From: Serratia quinivorans
GTDB lineage: Bacteria > Pseudomonadota > Gammaproteobacteria > Enterobacterales > Enterobacteriaceae
DNA length: 64,000 nucleotides
Reading direction: 5' to 3'
Assembly: GCA_900457075.1 (NCBI GenBank)
Contig: UGYN01000002.1
Span: 5,146,001 to 5,210,000, forward strand
Shown: piece by piece, positions 30,808 through 38,639 of the stretch
How positions within the stretch are numbered: the stretch's first letter is position 1
How the letters are laid out: each line of letters starts with the position of its first letter
Made by a program: the position numbers and the translations under genes
The notes under the pieces: generated by a model
Databases searched by the model: none
Told to the model about the DNA's origin: nothing
Seen by the model: the letters and a program-made list of their open reading frames with translations, nothing else

Positions 30808-31168
30808 GATTTCACCTGTTTAAAAATAGCGTTGATACGTTATGGCTATCAAAGCGGTTTTCCGCAGGTGGTTTTGCGACAGATATCACGCTGAAGGATG
30901 TTAAAAAAGGGTGTTACCCGGAATGTGATCAACGGGGAAAAAGTGGTAACAGCAATCCGTAACATGTCGGCAGTAACGCCAAAATAAGGTTATTTCCGAT
31001 AGTCGCATAATGATTTTCATTAGCCGTATTTTAGCTAAGTCCGGCTAGATGTTTTTACTATAAACCCTAATTAAAAGTTATTTATTCCTGCTCTGAAAAG
31101 GATAATAGATTGGAATTAATCGAAGGGAATAAGCTGATTGAAAAATAGAGAAAACGCCGGAGGTTAAT
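30808..31168 (+). other. 361-base promoter region of the sulfur encapsulin locus
   Basis: Divergent region between the 2-hydroxyacid dehydrogenase and the rhodanese gene. AT-rich on its right half. An imperfect inverted repeat, TTATTCC ... GGATAA around 31081-31108, lies about 60-90 bases before the rhodanese start. A role for CysB would make sense for a cysteine-linked locus, but the CysB site is too degenerate to call by eye. Confidence 0.4.
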
Positions 31169-31633
31169 ATGCCCGTAACATTAAATTACGCGACTGCACA
31201 ACAGGTTAAGAACCATCCCAAGGTCAATGTTGATAGCCCGTACCCTGATCATCAAAGCACGCCAAACACCCCGATTTTCGAACGCGATCTGACGCCGGAG
31301 GCGAGCTGGCAATTAGTGAAGCTTGGAGCGGCAGTGTTGGTGGATATTCGCACCCCGGAAGAGCGTAAGACCTTCGGTTACGTTGAGCCTTCCTCGCGGG
31401 TTCCCTGGTTAACCGGATCGAATAAAATCCGCAATCCCTGTTTTTTCATTGAGTTAAGCAAGGTTGTCGATAAACAGCAGCCGATCATTTTGCTGTGCCA
31501 AACCGGTAAACGTTCCACGGATGCCCGGCTTGCCGCCCTTAAGGCCGGTTACACCCAGGTCTATGGCGTGCTGGGCGGGGTTGAGGCAGCACGCCATTTG
31601 CCGTGGTTTACCGACGATAATCGGCACCCCTGA
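31169..31633 (+). CDS. Rhodanese-like sulfurtransferase of the encapsulin locus
   Basis: 154 residues from ATG 31169 behind CGGAGG. A single rhodanese domain: the active-site loop C-Q-T-G-K-R places the persulfide-forming Cys at residue 110, and D-I-R-T-P-E-E-R is the usual substrate-side motif near 59-66. No signal peptide. Likely passes sulfane sulfur to or from thiols. It is 55 bases before the serine acetyltransferase gene, and rhodaneses are known neighbours of family 2A encapsulins, so it probably handles sulfur going into or out of the shell. Confidence 0.88.
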   Translation: MPVTLNYATAQQVKNHPKVNVDSPYPDHQSTPNTPIFERDLTPEASWQLVKLGAAVLVDIRTPEERKTFGYVEPSSRVPWLTGSNKIRNPCFFIELSKVVDKQQPIILLCQTGKRSTDARLAALKAGYTQVYGVLGGVEAARHLPWFTDDNRHP

Positions 31634-31688
31634 AGCAGGTTTGCCAGCAGGAATTTCGGCCATTTGAAGCGATGTAATAAGGGAAAAT

Positions 31689-32648
31689 ATGACTAACTTG
31701 TTCCAGATAAAAGAACAGGCCCACTGGCAACTGGCCGACATTGTGAACGAACTGCGCACCACGCGGCTGCTCTGGCGTGAGCGCAGTGGCCAGTCTTCGC
31801 GCTCCGGGCACAAGGAACTGCCTTCCAGAGCGGTCGTCAACCAGATTGCCGAATCCCTGCGGGCCATACTCTTCCCGATGCGGCTGGGGCCGGACGATTT
31901 ACGGCATGAAAGCGAAGATTACTATGTCGGCCATACGCTGGATGCGGTACTGAATGCCTTATTGGCTCAGGTGCGTCTGGCCCTGAGTTTCAGCCGTTCG
32001 GACGAGCAGGCCGCGACGCCCGGCGACGACGAAGCCATCAATCTGAAAGCGGTGGCGCTGGTTCGCCAGTTCGCCAGCGTGCTGCCGACAATCCGCAGTC
32101 GTCTGGATAGCGACGTTCTGGCGGCCTACCATGGCGACCCTTCGGCACGCAGCGTTGACGAGGTTTTACTGTGTTTCCCCGGCGTTAACGCCATTATCCA
32201 TCATCGGTTGGCACACTATTTCTATCAGGTGGGCGTGCCGCTGTTGGCACGGATTATCGCGGAGAAGGCGCATGGTGAAACCGGTATCGATATTCATCCC
32301 GGCGCGCAAATTGACGACGGATTCTTTATTGACCACGGTACCGGCGTGGTGATTGGCGAAACCGCCGTTATCGGCAAGCGAGTGCGGCTCTATCAGGCAG
32401 TGACGCTGGGTGCCAAGCGGTTTGTGACCGAAGAGTCCGGCATCTTGCAGAAAGGGCAGCCACGCCACCCGATTATCGAGGACGACGTGGTTATCTATGC
32501 CGGGGCCACCTTGTTGGGCCGGATCACCATCGGCAAAGGTTCTTCTATTGGCGGCAATGTGTGGCTGACGCGCAGCGTAAAACCCGGCAGCAATATCCGC
32601 CAGGCCAATATCCAGAGTGACAGCCAGGAGTTTGGTTCCGGGATTTGA
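31689..32648 (+). CDS. Serine O-acetyltransferase (EpsC/SrpH type)
   Basis: 319 residues. The C-terminal half is a left-handed beta-helix acetyltransferase with I-H-P-G-A-Q-I-D-D-G-F-F-I-D-H-G-T-G and V-V-I-G-E-T-A-V-I-G, the serine acetyltransferase signature. The long helical N-terminal part matches the EpsC/SrpH branch rather than E. coli CysE (273 residues). Makes O-acetylserine from serine and acetyl-CoA, the precursor that accepts sulfide to form cysteine. SrpH is encoded next to the SrpI encapsulin in Synechococcus, and the same pairing is seen here. Confidence 0.92.
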   Translation: MTNLFQIKEQAHWQLADIVNELRTTRLLWRERSGQSSRSGHKELPSRAVVNQIAESLRAILFPMRLGPDDLRHESEDYYVGHTLDAVLNALLAQVRLALSFSRSDEQAATPGDDEAINLKAVALVRQFASVLPTIRSRLDSDVLAAYHGDPSARSVDEVLLCFPGVNAIIHHRLAHYFYQVGVPLLARIIAEKAHGETGIDIHPGAQIDDGFFIDHGTGVVIGETAVIGKRVRLYQAVTLGAKRFVTEESGILQKGQPRHPIIEDDVVIYAGATLLGRITIGKGSSIGGNVWLTRSVKPGSNIRQANIQSDSQEFGSGI

Positions 32649-32763
32649 TGCTAATGGTTCGCTATTATTAATTATTCCACAGGGGGTGACGCTATTCGCT
32701 AATAGTAGGTTTGTTGCTATTTAATGATATTAACGCGCTATTTGATTGGCAGTTCTTAATTAT

Positions 32764-32791
32764 TTATTTATTCGCCATTATTTATTCGCCA
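32764..32791 (+). repeat. Perfect 14-base tandem duplication upstream of the encapsulin gene
   Basis: TTATTTATTCGCCA occurs at 32764-32777 and again at 32778-32791 with no spacer, ending about 25 bases before the encapsulin start codon. It lies in the 168-base AT-rich gap that follows the acetyltransferase gene, and may affect the leader of the shell mRNA. Confidence 0.9.
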
Positions 32792-32816
32792 CCTATTTTT
32801 TCAGGAGAATCACCCG

Positions 32817-33749
32817 ATGTCACAACAAAATGAAGCCCGCCTTGCATTAGGGGATAATGCTGCGCGGCAATTAGCCAACGCAACAAAAACCGCCCCGCAA
32901 TTATCTATTCTGACGCCGCGCTGGCTGGTGCATCTGCTGCAATGGACGCCGGTAGAAGCGGGTATATTCCGGCTTAACAAGGTAAAAAATCCGCTCAATG
33001 TGCAGGTTGCCTGCTCGCAGCGAGATGAAGGATTATTACCGCAAACCTATGTTGATTACGAAGAGGCGCCGCGTGAGTATTTTCTTAATGCCGTGACCAC
33101 CATTCTGGATGTGCATACCCGGGTATCCGATTTATACAGCAGCCCGCACGATCAAATTCGCGAACAGCTGCGTCTGACGATTGAAACCATTAAAGAGCGC
33201 CAGGAGAATGAGCTGATCAATAACCCTGAGTACGGGTTGTTGGCCAGCGTTGATGAGTCGCAACGTATTTCTACCCTGACCGGCGCGCCGACGCCCGACG
33301 ATCTGGACGAATTGATCACCAAAGTGTGGAAGGAACCGGGTTTCTTCCTGGCCCATCCTCTGGCCATTGCTGCCTTTGGCCGTGAGTGCACTCGCCGTGG
33401 CGTGCCACCGCCGACCGTCAGCCTGTTTGGTTCGCAGTTCCTCACCTGGCGCGGTCTGCCGCTGATCCCATCCGATAAGTTACCGATCGATGACGAGGGT
33501 AAAACCAAGATTATCCTGTTGCGTACCGGCGAAAAACGCCAGGGTGTGATCGGTCTGTATCAGCCGGGCGTCGCCGGTGAACAGAGTCCGGGGTTGTCGG
33601 TGCGCTTTATGGGGATTAACCGCAATGCGATCGCCTCCTACCTGATCTCACTTTATTGCTCATTGGCGGTTCTGACCGAAGATGCCGTTGCCGTTTTAGA
33701 CGATGTTGATGTGAGCAAATATCATGACTATCCAGACAGTTACAAGTAG
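32817..33749 (+). CDS. Family 2A encapsulin shell protein (SrpI-like)
   Basis: 310 residues from ATG 32817, with CAGGAGAA upstream. The sequence follows SrpI-type family 2 encapsulins: an extended N-terminal arm, then an HK97-like coat fold. Recognisable stretches are P-R-W-L-V-H-L-L-Q-W-T-P-V-E-A-G (about 39-54), Y-V-D-Y-E-E-A-P-R-E-Y and F-G-R-E-C-T-R-R-G-V-P-P-P-T-V. No cyclic-nucleotide-binding insertion is present, which separates 2A from 2B. Known family members assemble into icosahedral shells holding a cysteine desulfurase. Its last 26 bases overlap the desulfurase gene in another frame. It has no phage-gene neighbours, so a prophage coat protein is unlikely. Confidence 0.9.
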   Translation: MSQQNEARLALGDNAARQLANATKTAPQLSILTPRWLVHLLQWTPVEAGIFRLNKVKNPLNVQVACSQRDEGLLPQTYVDYEEAPREYFLNAVTTILDVHTRVSDLYSSPHDQIREQLRLTIETIKERQENELINNPEYGLLASVDESQRISTLTGAPTPDDLDELITKVWKEPGFFLAHPLAIAAFGRECTRRGVPPPTVSLFGSQFLTWRGLPLIPSDKLPIDDEGKTKIILLRTGEKRQGVIGLYQPGVAGEQSPGLSVRFMGINRNAIASYLISLYCSLAVLTEDAVAVLDDVDVSKYHDYPDSYK

Positions 33750-35541
33750 TTCATTGCCCCACCAGGCGCAGCCTCCAGCCGGTTTGCCGGACGTCAACGC
33801 CTTGGCCAATTTGGCCAATCAGATCTTCAGTGCCTTGCCTGGACGCGAGATTGGCGCGACGTTGCCGCAGGCTGCCGAGGATGAACAGGCTGCGACGGTA
33901 CTGCCGCAGTCCTATGCTCCGGCGCTGGAGCCGACACTGGCCACCGAGGTGCCTGAAGCGCCAACGTTGTCTGGTCGCCAGCAGGGCGTGCAGCGACAGG
34001 CTTTTCTGGCACCGCCCACGCTGCCTCAACCGCAGGGGCCGGTGGCGAGCGCCGGCTTCTATTTTTTGAAAGAAAACCAGCGTCAGCCGTCGGAGACGGG
34101 GTTAGACAGCCTGGCGAACCAGGCGCTCACCGGTCAGGACTCGCTTAGCGATCAACCCTTTGCGGGGGCGATTAATGGCGGGCTGGAGGCGGTGATTGGC
34201 TCGCTGTTTCCGGCTGTCTCGCTACCCGTTCATGGTGTTGCACAGGATAACGTCAGCGGAAACTACTATTTTCTGGAACAGGGGCGGCCCGGGCGCGAAG
34301 CAACGCCACAACAGCAACCGCGCAGCAGTTTTGATGTCCACGCCGTACGCCGCGATTTCCCCATCCTTGCGGAGCGGGTCAACGGCAAACCCCTGGTGTG
34401 GCTGGATAACGCGGCGACAACTCATAAGCCGCAGGTGGTGATCGATCGGCTGGCGTATTTTTATGCGCATGAGAACTCGAATATCCACCGTGCGGCGCAT
34501 GAACTGGCTGCCAGGGCTACTGATGCCTATGAGGGGGCCAGAAACAGCGTAGCCCGCTTTCTCGGGGCCAAGTCGGCGGCGGAAATCATCTTTACCCGTG
34601 GCGCGACGGAGGCCATCAATCTGATTGCCAATACCTTTGGTCGTCAGCACATTGGCGAAGGCGATGAGATCGTGGTTTCCCAGTTGGAACACCACGCCAA
34701 CATCGTGCCCTGGCAGCAGCTCGCCGCCAGCGTGGGAGCGAAAATTCGGGTGATCCCGGTGGACGATAGCGGGCAAATTCTGTTGGCAGAATACCGCAAA
34801 CTGTTGTCATCGCGTACCCGTCTGGTTTCCATTACCCAGGTGTCCAACGCGTTGGGCACGGTGACCCCGGTGGAGGAGGTGATTGCGTTGGCGCATCAGG
34901 TTGGCGCGCGGGTGCTGGTCGATGGGGCGCAGGCGGTCTCGCACCTGAAAGTCAATGTGCAGGCGCTGGACGCGGATTTTTACGTGTTCTCAGGCCACAA
35001 GGTGTTTGGCCCAACGGGTATTGGTGCGGTGTACGGTAAGGCAGAGCTGCTGGACACTCTGCCACCGTGGCAGGGGGGCGGCAATATGATTGCCGACGTC
35101 ACCTTTGAAAAAACGCTGTATCAGCCGGCACCGGCTCGGTTTGAGGCGGGAACCGGTAACATCGCCGATGCGGTGGGGCTGGGGGCGGCGCTGGACTATG
35201 TCGAACGTCTGGGGCTGGACAATATCAATCGTTACGAGCATGAGTTACTGCAGTATGCCACCGATCGGTTGGTTCATATTCCCGGCCTGCGTCTGATTGG
35301 CACCGCAGCCAATAAGGCCAGCGTGCTGTCGTTCGTGCTGAGCGGTTATCGTACCGAGGAGGTGGGGAATGCGCTAAACCGTGAAGGCATTGCGGTGCGC
35401 TCCGGTCATCACTGTGCGCAGCCGATCCTGCGGCGCTTTGGCGTTGAGGCCACGGTGCGGCCTTCACTGGCGTTTTACAATACTTACGAAGAAGTGGATC
35501 TGCTGGCAGCGACCTTGCACAAGCTGGCCAAAGGGCGCTAA
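33724..35541 (+). CDS. Encapsulated cysteine desulfurase with N-terminal cargo-loading extension
   Basis: 605 residues. Residues from about 203 on form a SufS/CsdA-type (group II) cysteine desulfurase: PLP lysine Lys426 in S-G-H-K-V-F-G, catalytic Cys564 in R-S-G-H-H-C-A. It takes sulfur from cysteine, giving alanine and an enzyme persulfide. SufS enzymes are usually about 400 residues; the extra 200 at the front are rich in Pro, Ala and Gln and probably disordered. They contain L-A-N-L-A-N-Q-I-F-S-A-L-P (27-39) and two similar motifs, G-F-Y-F-L-K-E (111-117) and N-Y-Y-F-L-E-Q (180-186). In family 2A systems this region directs the enzyme into the shell. The ATG lies inside the encapsulin gene. 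Confidence 0.92.
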   Translation: MTIQTVTSSSLPHQAQPPAGLPDVNALANLANQIFSALPGREIGATLPQAAEDEQAATVLPQSYAPALEPTLATEVPEAPTLSGRQQGVQRQAFLAPPTLPQPQGPVASAGFYFLKENQRQPSETGLDSLANQALTGQDSLSDQPFAGAINGGLEAVIGSLFPAVSLPVHGVAQDNVSGNYYFLEQGRPGREATPQQQPRSSFDVHAVRRDFPILAERVNGKPLVWLDNAATTHKPQVVIDRLAYFYAHENSNIHRAAHELAARATDAYEGARNSVARFLGAKSAAEIIFTRGATEAINLIANTFGRQHIGEGDEIVVSQLEHHANIVPWQQLAASVGAKIRVIPVDDSGQILLAEYRKLLSSRTRLVSITQVSNALGTVTPVEEVIALAHQVGARVLVDGAQAVSHLKVNVQALDADFYVFSGHKVFGPTGIGAVYGKAELLDTLPPWQGGGNMIADVTFEKTLYQPAPARFEAGTGNIADAVGLGAALDYVERLGLDNINRYEHELLQYATDRLVHIPGLRLIGTAANKASVLSFVLSGYRTEEVGNALNREGIAVRSGHHCAQPILRRFGVEATVRPSLAFYNTYEEVDLLAATLHKLAKGR

Positions 35542-35673
35542 CAGTTCCCCGAGGCTAATGACAAGGCTGCCTTTGATTCCGAGATACCCGGGCCTGGCGC
35601 ACCGAGGGGCGCTCTCCCTAATCATGGGCTTTCTCGGCAGTCTGAGCGCTAACGGCGTCTGCTGATGTTCGAC

Positions 35674-35704
35674 CCGGCGTGGATCCTTCTGCGCCGGTTT
35701 TTTT
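35674..35704 (+). terminator. Rho-independent terminator of the encapsulin operon
   Basis: CCGGCG (35674-35679) pairs with CGCCGG (35692-35697), followed by seven T (35698-35704). Confidence 0.75.
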
Positions 35705-35883
35705 CTGCCTGTCGGACTTAAAAGTACGGAAATTCATAATAAATACCCACTTTTCGGTAAAGCAATTCACGCTACATACCCTTAACATCACTAAGTGTTC
35801 TAATGATTATAATTAGCAGGCTGTGAATCATTCACCGCAGTGATATTACGGAGAAATCCGTTTAGTTAAGGATATATTTCACC
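35705..35883 (+). promoter_or_regulatory. Promoter region of the molybdenum dehydrogenase operon
   Basis: Right part of the 342-base gap between the desulfurase gene and the dehydrogenase operon. It contains the 13-base palindrome GTGAATCATTCAC (35823-35835) and a shorter CTAAT/ATTAG repeat (35800-35816), about 50-85 bases before the first start codon. These are operator candidates without an identified regulator. Confidence 0.4.
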
Positions 35884-36357
35884 ATGGAAATCAAAATAAA
35901 CGGCCGGATGGTCGCGCTTGACGACGTCTCGCCCGAGACGCCTTTACTCTACGTGTTACGCAACGATCTTGGCCTAAACGGCCCCAAATACGGCTGTGGT
36001 TTGGGGGAGTGCGGTGCCTGTACGGTGCTGGTCGATGGCGTTGCTGCTCGTTCTTGTTCCATTCCTCTGAGCGGTGCGCTCAATAAATCCATTACCACGC
36101 TGGAAGGCCTCGGTGAAGCGGGACAGCTGCATCCGGTGCAACAAGGCTTTATCGATGAGCAGGCCGCACAGTGCGGTTATTGCACCAACGGCATGATCAT
36201 GACGCTGGTCGCTCTGTTTGAGCGCAATCCGCAGGCCGATGAACAACAAATCAAAAACGAACTGGCCTATAACCTGTGTCGTTGCGGCACCCATATCGAA
36301 ATCCTGCGCGCCGCCGCCAAAGCCCGGCAGCTGTTGGCTGAAAGGGGGCAGGCATGA
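35884..36357 (+). CDS. 2Fe-2S subunit of a xanthine-dehydrogenase-family enzyme (IorA / nicotinate dehydrogenase type)
   Basis: 157 residues. Two [2Fe-2S] clusters are indicated: plant-ferredoxin type C-G-L-G-E-C-G-A-C-T-V (about 38-48) and the C-terminal pair C-G-Y-C-T-N-G and C-R-C-G-T-H. This is the small electron-transfer subunit of a molybdenum hydroxylase. The stop overlaps the next start by four bases (ATGA), so it is coupled to the large subunit. The substrate is an N-heterocycle or aldehyde by family only. Confidence 0.9.
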   Translation: MEIKINGRMVALDDVSPETPLLYVLRNDLGLNGPKYGCGLGECGACTVLVDGVAARSCSIPLSGALNKSITTLEGLGEAGQLHPVQQGFIDEQAAQCGYCTNGMIMTLVALFERNPQADEQQIKNELAYNLCRCGTHIEILRAAAKARQLLAERGQA

Positions 36358-38639
36358 GCCGCCTGGAAATAACCCGCCGCCGCCTGTTACAGGCCGGTGG
36401 CGTGGTGATGGTCAGCAGCCTGTTGCCGGTTTCGCTTAATACCCTTGCCGCCGAACCTGCCACCCTGGGCAACCTGCCGCTGGATCGCGTGGACAGTTTT
36501 ATCGGTCTGACCGCCGACGGCCGGGTCACCGCCTTTAACGGCCATGTGGATCTCGGTACCGGCATTCGCACGGCGTTGGCGCAAATTGTTGCCGATGAAA
36601 TCTGCGTCCCTTTTGATCAGGTGACGGTCATTCTGGGGGATACCCAGCGCACGCCGGATCAGGGGCCGACCATCGCCAGTGCCACCATTCAGGTGACTTC
36701 AATTCCGCTGCGTCAGGCGGCGGCACAGGTGCGGCAATTGCTGCTGGGGCTGGCCGCTCGCGCTTTCGCGTTGCCGGTGGACAGGCTGCGTGCAGAAAAT
36801 GGCCGGGTATTTGCAGCGGATAAACCCCACGTCAGCCTGAGTTATGGCGATCTGGCCAGCGGGCAAAACTTACAGGTGGCACTGGATAAAACGGTCATGT
36901 TGAAGAGCGTGACGGAGAGTCGTTACGTTGGCAAGGCGGTGCCACGGGTGGATATCCCGGCCAAGGTCACCGGCCAACTGACCTATGTGCACGATCTTCG
37001 CCTGCCGGGCATGCTGCACGGCAGAGTGGTGCGGCCGCCTTATATCGGGGCTGACAGCAGTGCCCCGCTGGGCAGTGGGCTGCTGTCGGTGGACAGAGCT
37101 TCCATTGCTCATTTGCCAGGTATCGTAAAGCTGGTGGTGATTAACGATTTTATCGGCATCGTGGCCGAGCGTGAAGAGCAGGCGATCGCAGCCATGCGCC
37201 AATTGAAAACCGTGTGGCGCCCGTGGTCCGGGCTACCGGATCTCTCGGCGGATGGGCTGCATGCGGCGTTGGTGGCTAACCCGAAAACCGACCGCGTACT
37301 GCGTGATGATGCGGGGGTCGATGCCGCGCTGGGGTCGTTACATACCGAGGTGAATGCCGATTACGTCTGGCCCTATCATCAGCATGCTTCCATCGGGCCT
37401 TCCTGTGCGGTGGCCGACGTCAGCAGTGAGCATGCAGAAATTTGGTCCGGGACGCAAAACCCTCACGATCTGCGTAAAGACATTGCCCATTTGCTCGACC
37501 GGCAGCCGGAGCAGGTGCACATCAACCGTATGGAGGCCTCAGGTTGCTATGGCCGCAACTGCGCCGATGACGTATCGGCAGATGCCGCGTTGTTATCACA
37601 GGCGACCGGCAAACCGGTCAGGGTGCAGTTGATGCGCGAGCAAGAGTCTGGCTGGGAGCCCAAGGGCACCGGGCAGTTAATTCGGGTGCGCGGTGGGCTG
37701 GATCAGCACCGGCAGGTGGCGGCCTATGAGTTGAAAACCAGTTATCCTTCCAATAATGCCGTGACATTGTCACTGGTGTTGGCCGGCAAGGTGGCCAATC
37801 GGGCCGACGTACAGCAGATGGGCGACAGAACTGCCATTCCACAGTATGAATATCCGAACATGCGAGTAATTTGCCAGGACGCTGCGCCGATCGTTCGGGC
37901 TTCCTGGATGCGCGGGGTGTCGGCGCTGCCCAACGTGTTCGCCCATGAGTCGTGGATTGATGAACTGGCATGGCATGCCGGGCAGGATCCGATCGCTTTC
38001 CGCCTGCAATATCTGAAAGACCCGCGTGCGGTCGCGTTGATCAATGCGCTGAAGAAACAGGCTAACTGGCAGCAGGGGCCGTCGCATCGCAACCCGGCAC
38101 CGGATACGCAAGCGTGGGTCACGGGACGTGGCTTTGCTTATGCGCGTTACTTCCACAGCAAATTCCCCGGTTTCGGCGCCGCCTGGGCTGCCTGGGTGTG
38201 TGACCTTAGCGTCAATCGCCACAGCGGTCAGATCAAGCTCGATAAAATCTTTGTTGCCCATGACTGCGGACGCATCATCAACCCGGCCGGAGTGCGCCAT
38301 CAGGTGCATGGCAATATTCTTCAGTCCGCCAGCCGGGTGCTGAAAGAGTTTGTCACCTTTGACGCTTCGGCGGTGACGTCGCTGGACTGGGGCGGCTACC
38401 CGATCCTGCGTTTTGACGAGTTGCCGCAGGTGGATGTTCAATTGCTGGACTATCCGGATGAGCCGCCGATGGGGGCGGGAGAATCGGCTTCGGTGCCGAG
38501 TGCGGCCGCTATCGCCAATGCGTTATTTGATGCGCTGGGGGTGCGCCTGCGGGAAGTGCCATTTACTCCCGAGCAGGTGCTGAAAGCGTTAAAACAGCAG
38601 GCTTCCGCCAACGCAGCAACCAGGGATAAGTCATTATGA
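36354..38639 (+). CDS. Molybdopterin-binding large subunit, Tat-exported (IorB / nicotinate dehydrogenase type)
   Basis: 761 residues. The N-terminus has a twin-arginine signal (T-R-R-R-L-L-Q-A-G-G then a hydrophobic stretch ending L-A-A), so the enzyme is predicted periplasmic. The rest is a xanthine-dehydrogenase-type molybdenum-cofactor subunit with the conserved G-A-G-E-S near the C-terminus, where the catalytic Glu of the family lies. The three-gene set (2Fe-2S, molybdenum, cytochrome c) matches isoquinoline 1-oxidoreductase-like and nicotinate dehydrogenase systems. Substrate not determined. It overlaps both neighbours by four bases. Confidence 0.88.
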   Translation: MSRLEITRRRLLQAGGVVMVSSLLPVSLNTLAAEPATLGNLPLDRVDSFIGLTADGRVTAFNGHVDLGTGIRTALAQIVADEICVPFDQVTVILGDTQRTPDQGPTIASATIQVTSIPLRQAAAQVRQLLLGLAARAFALPVDRLRAENGRVFAADKPHVSLSYGDLASGQNLQVALDKTVMLKSVTESRYVGKAVPRVDIPAKVTGQLTYVHDLRLPGMLHGRVVRPPYIGADSSAPLGSGLLSVDRASIAHLPGIVKLVVINDFIGIVAEREEQAIAAMRQLKTVWRPWSGLPDLSADGLHAALVANPKTDRVLRDDAGVDAALGSLHTEVNADYVWPYHQHASIGPSCAVADVSSEHAEIWSGTQNPHDLRKDIAHLLDRQPEQVHINRMEASGCYGRNCADDVSADAALLSQATGKPVRVQLMREQESGWEPKGTGQLIRVRGGLDQHRQVAAYELKTSYPSNNAVTLSLVLAGKVANRADVQQMGDRTAIPQYEYPNMRVICQDAAPIVRASWMRGVSALPNVFAHESWIDELAWHAGQDPIAFRLQYLKDPRAVALINALKKQANWQQGPSHRNPAPDTQAWVTGRGFAYARYFHSKFPGFGAAWAAWVCDLSVNRHSGQIKLDKIFVAHDCGRIINPAGVRHQVHGNILQSASRVLKEFVTFDASAVTSLDWGGYPILRFDELPQVDVQLLDYPDEPPMGAGESASVPSAAAIANALFDALGVRLREVPFTPEQVLKALKQQASANAATRDKSL

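Noticed and set aside
32817..33749. Reading the HK97-like shell protein as a prophage capsid
   Set aside because: No terminase, portal, tail or integrase genes nearby; the neighbours are sulfur-metabolism genes typical of family 2A encapsulins.
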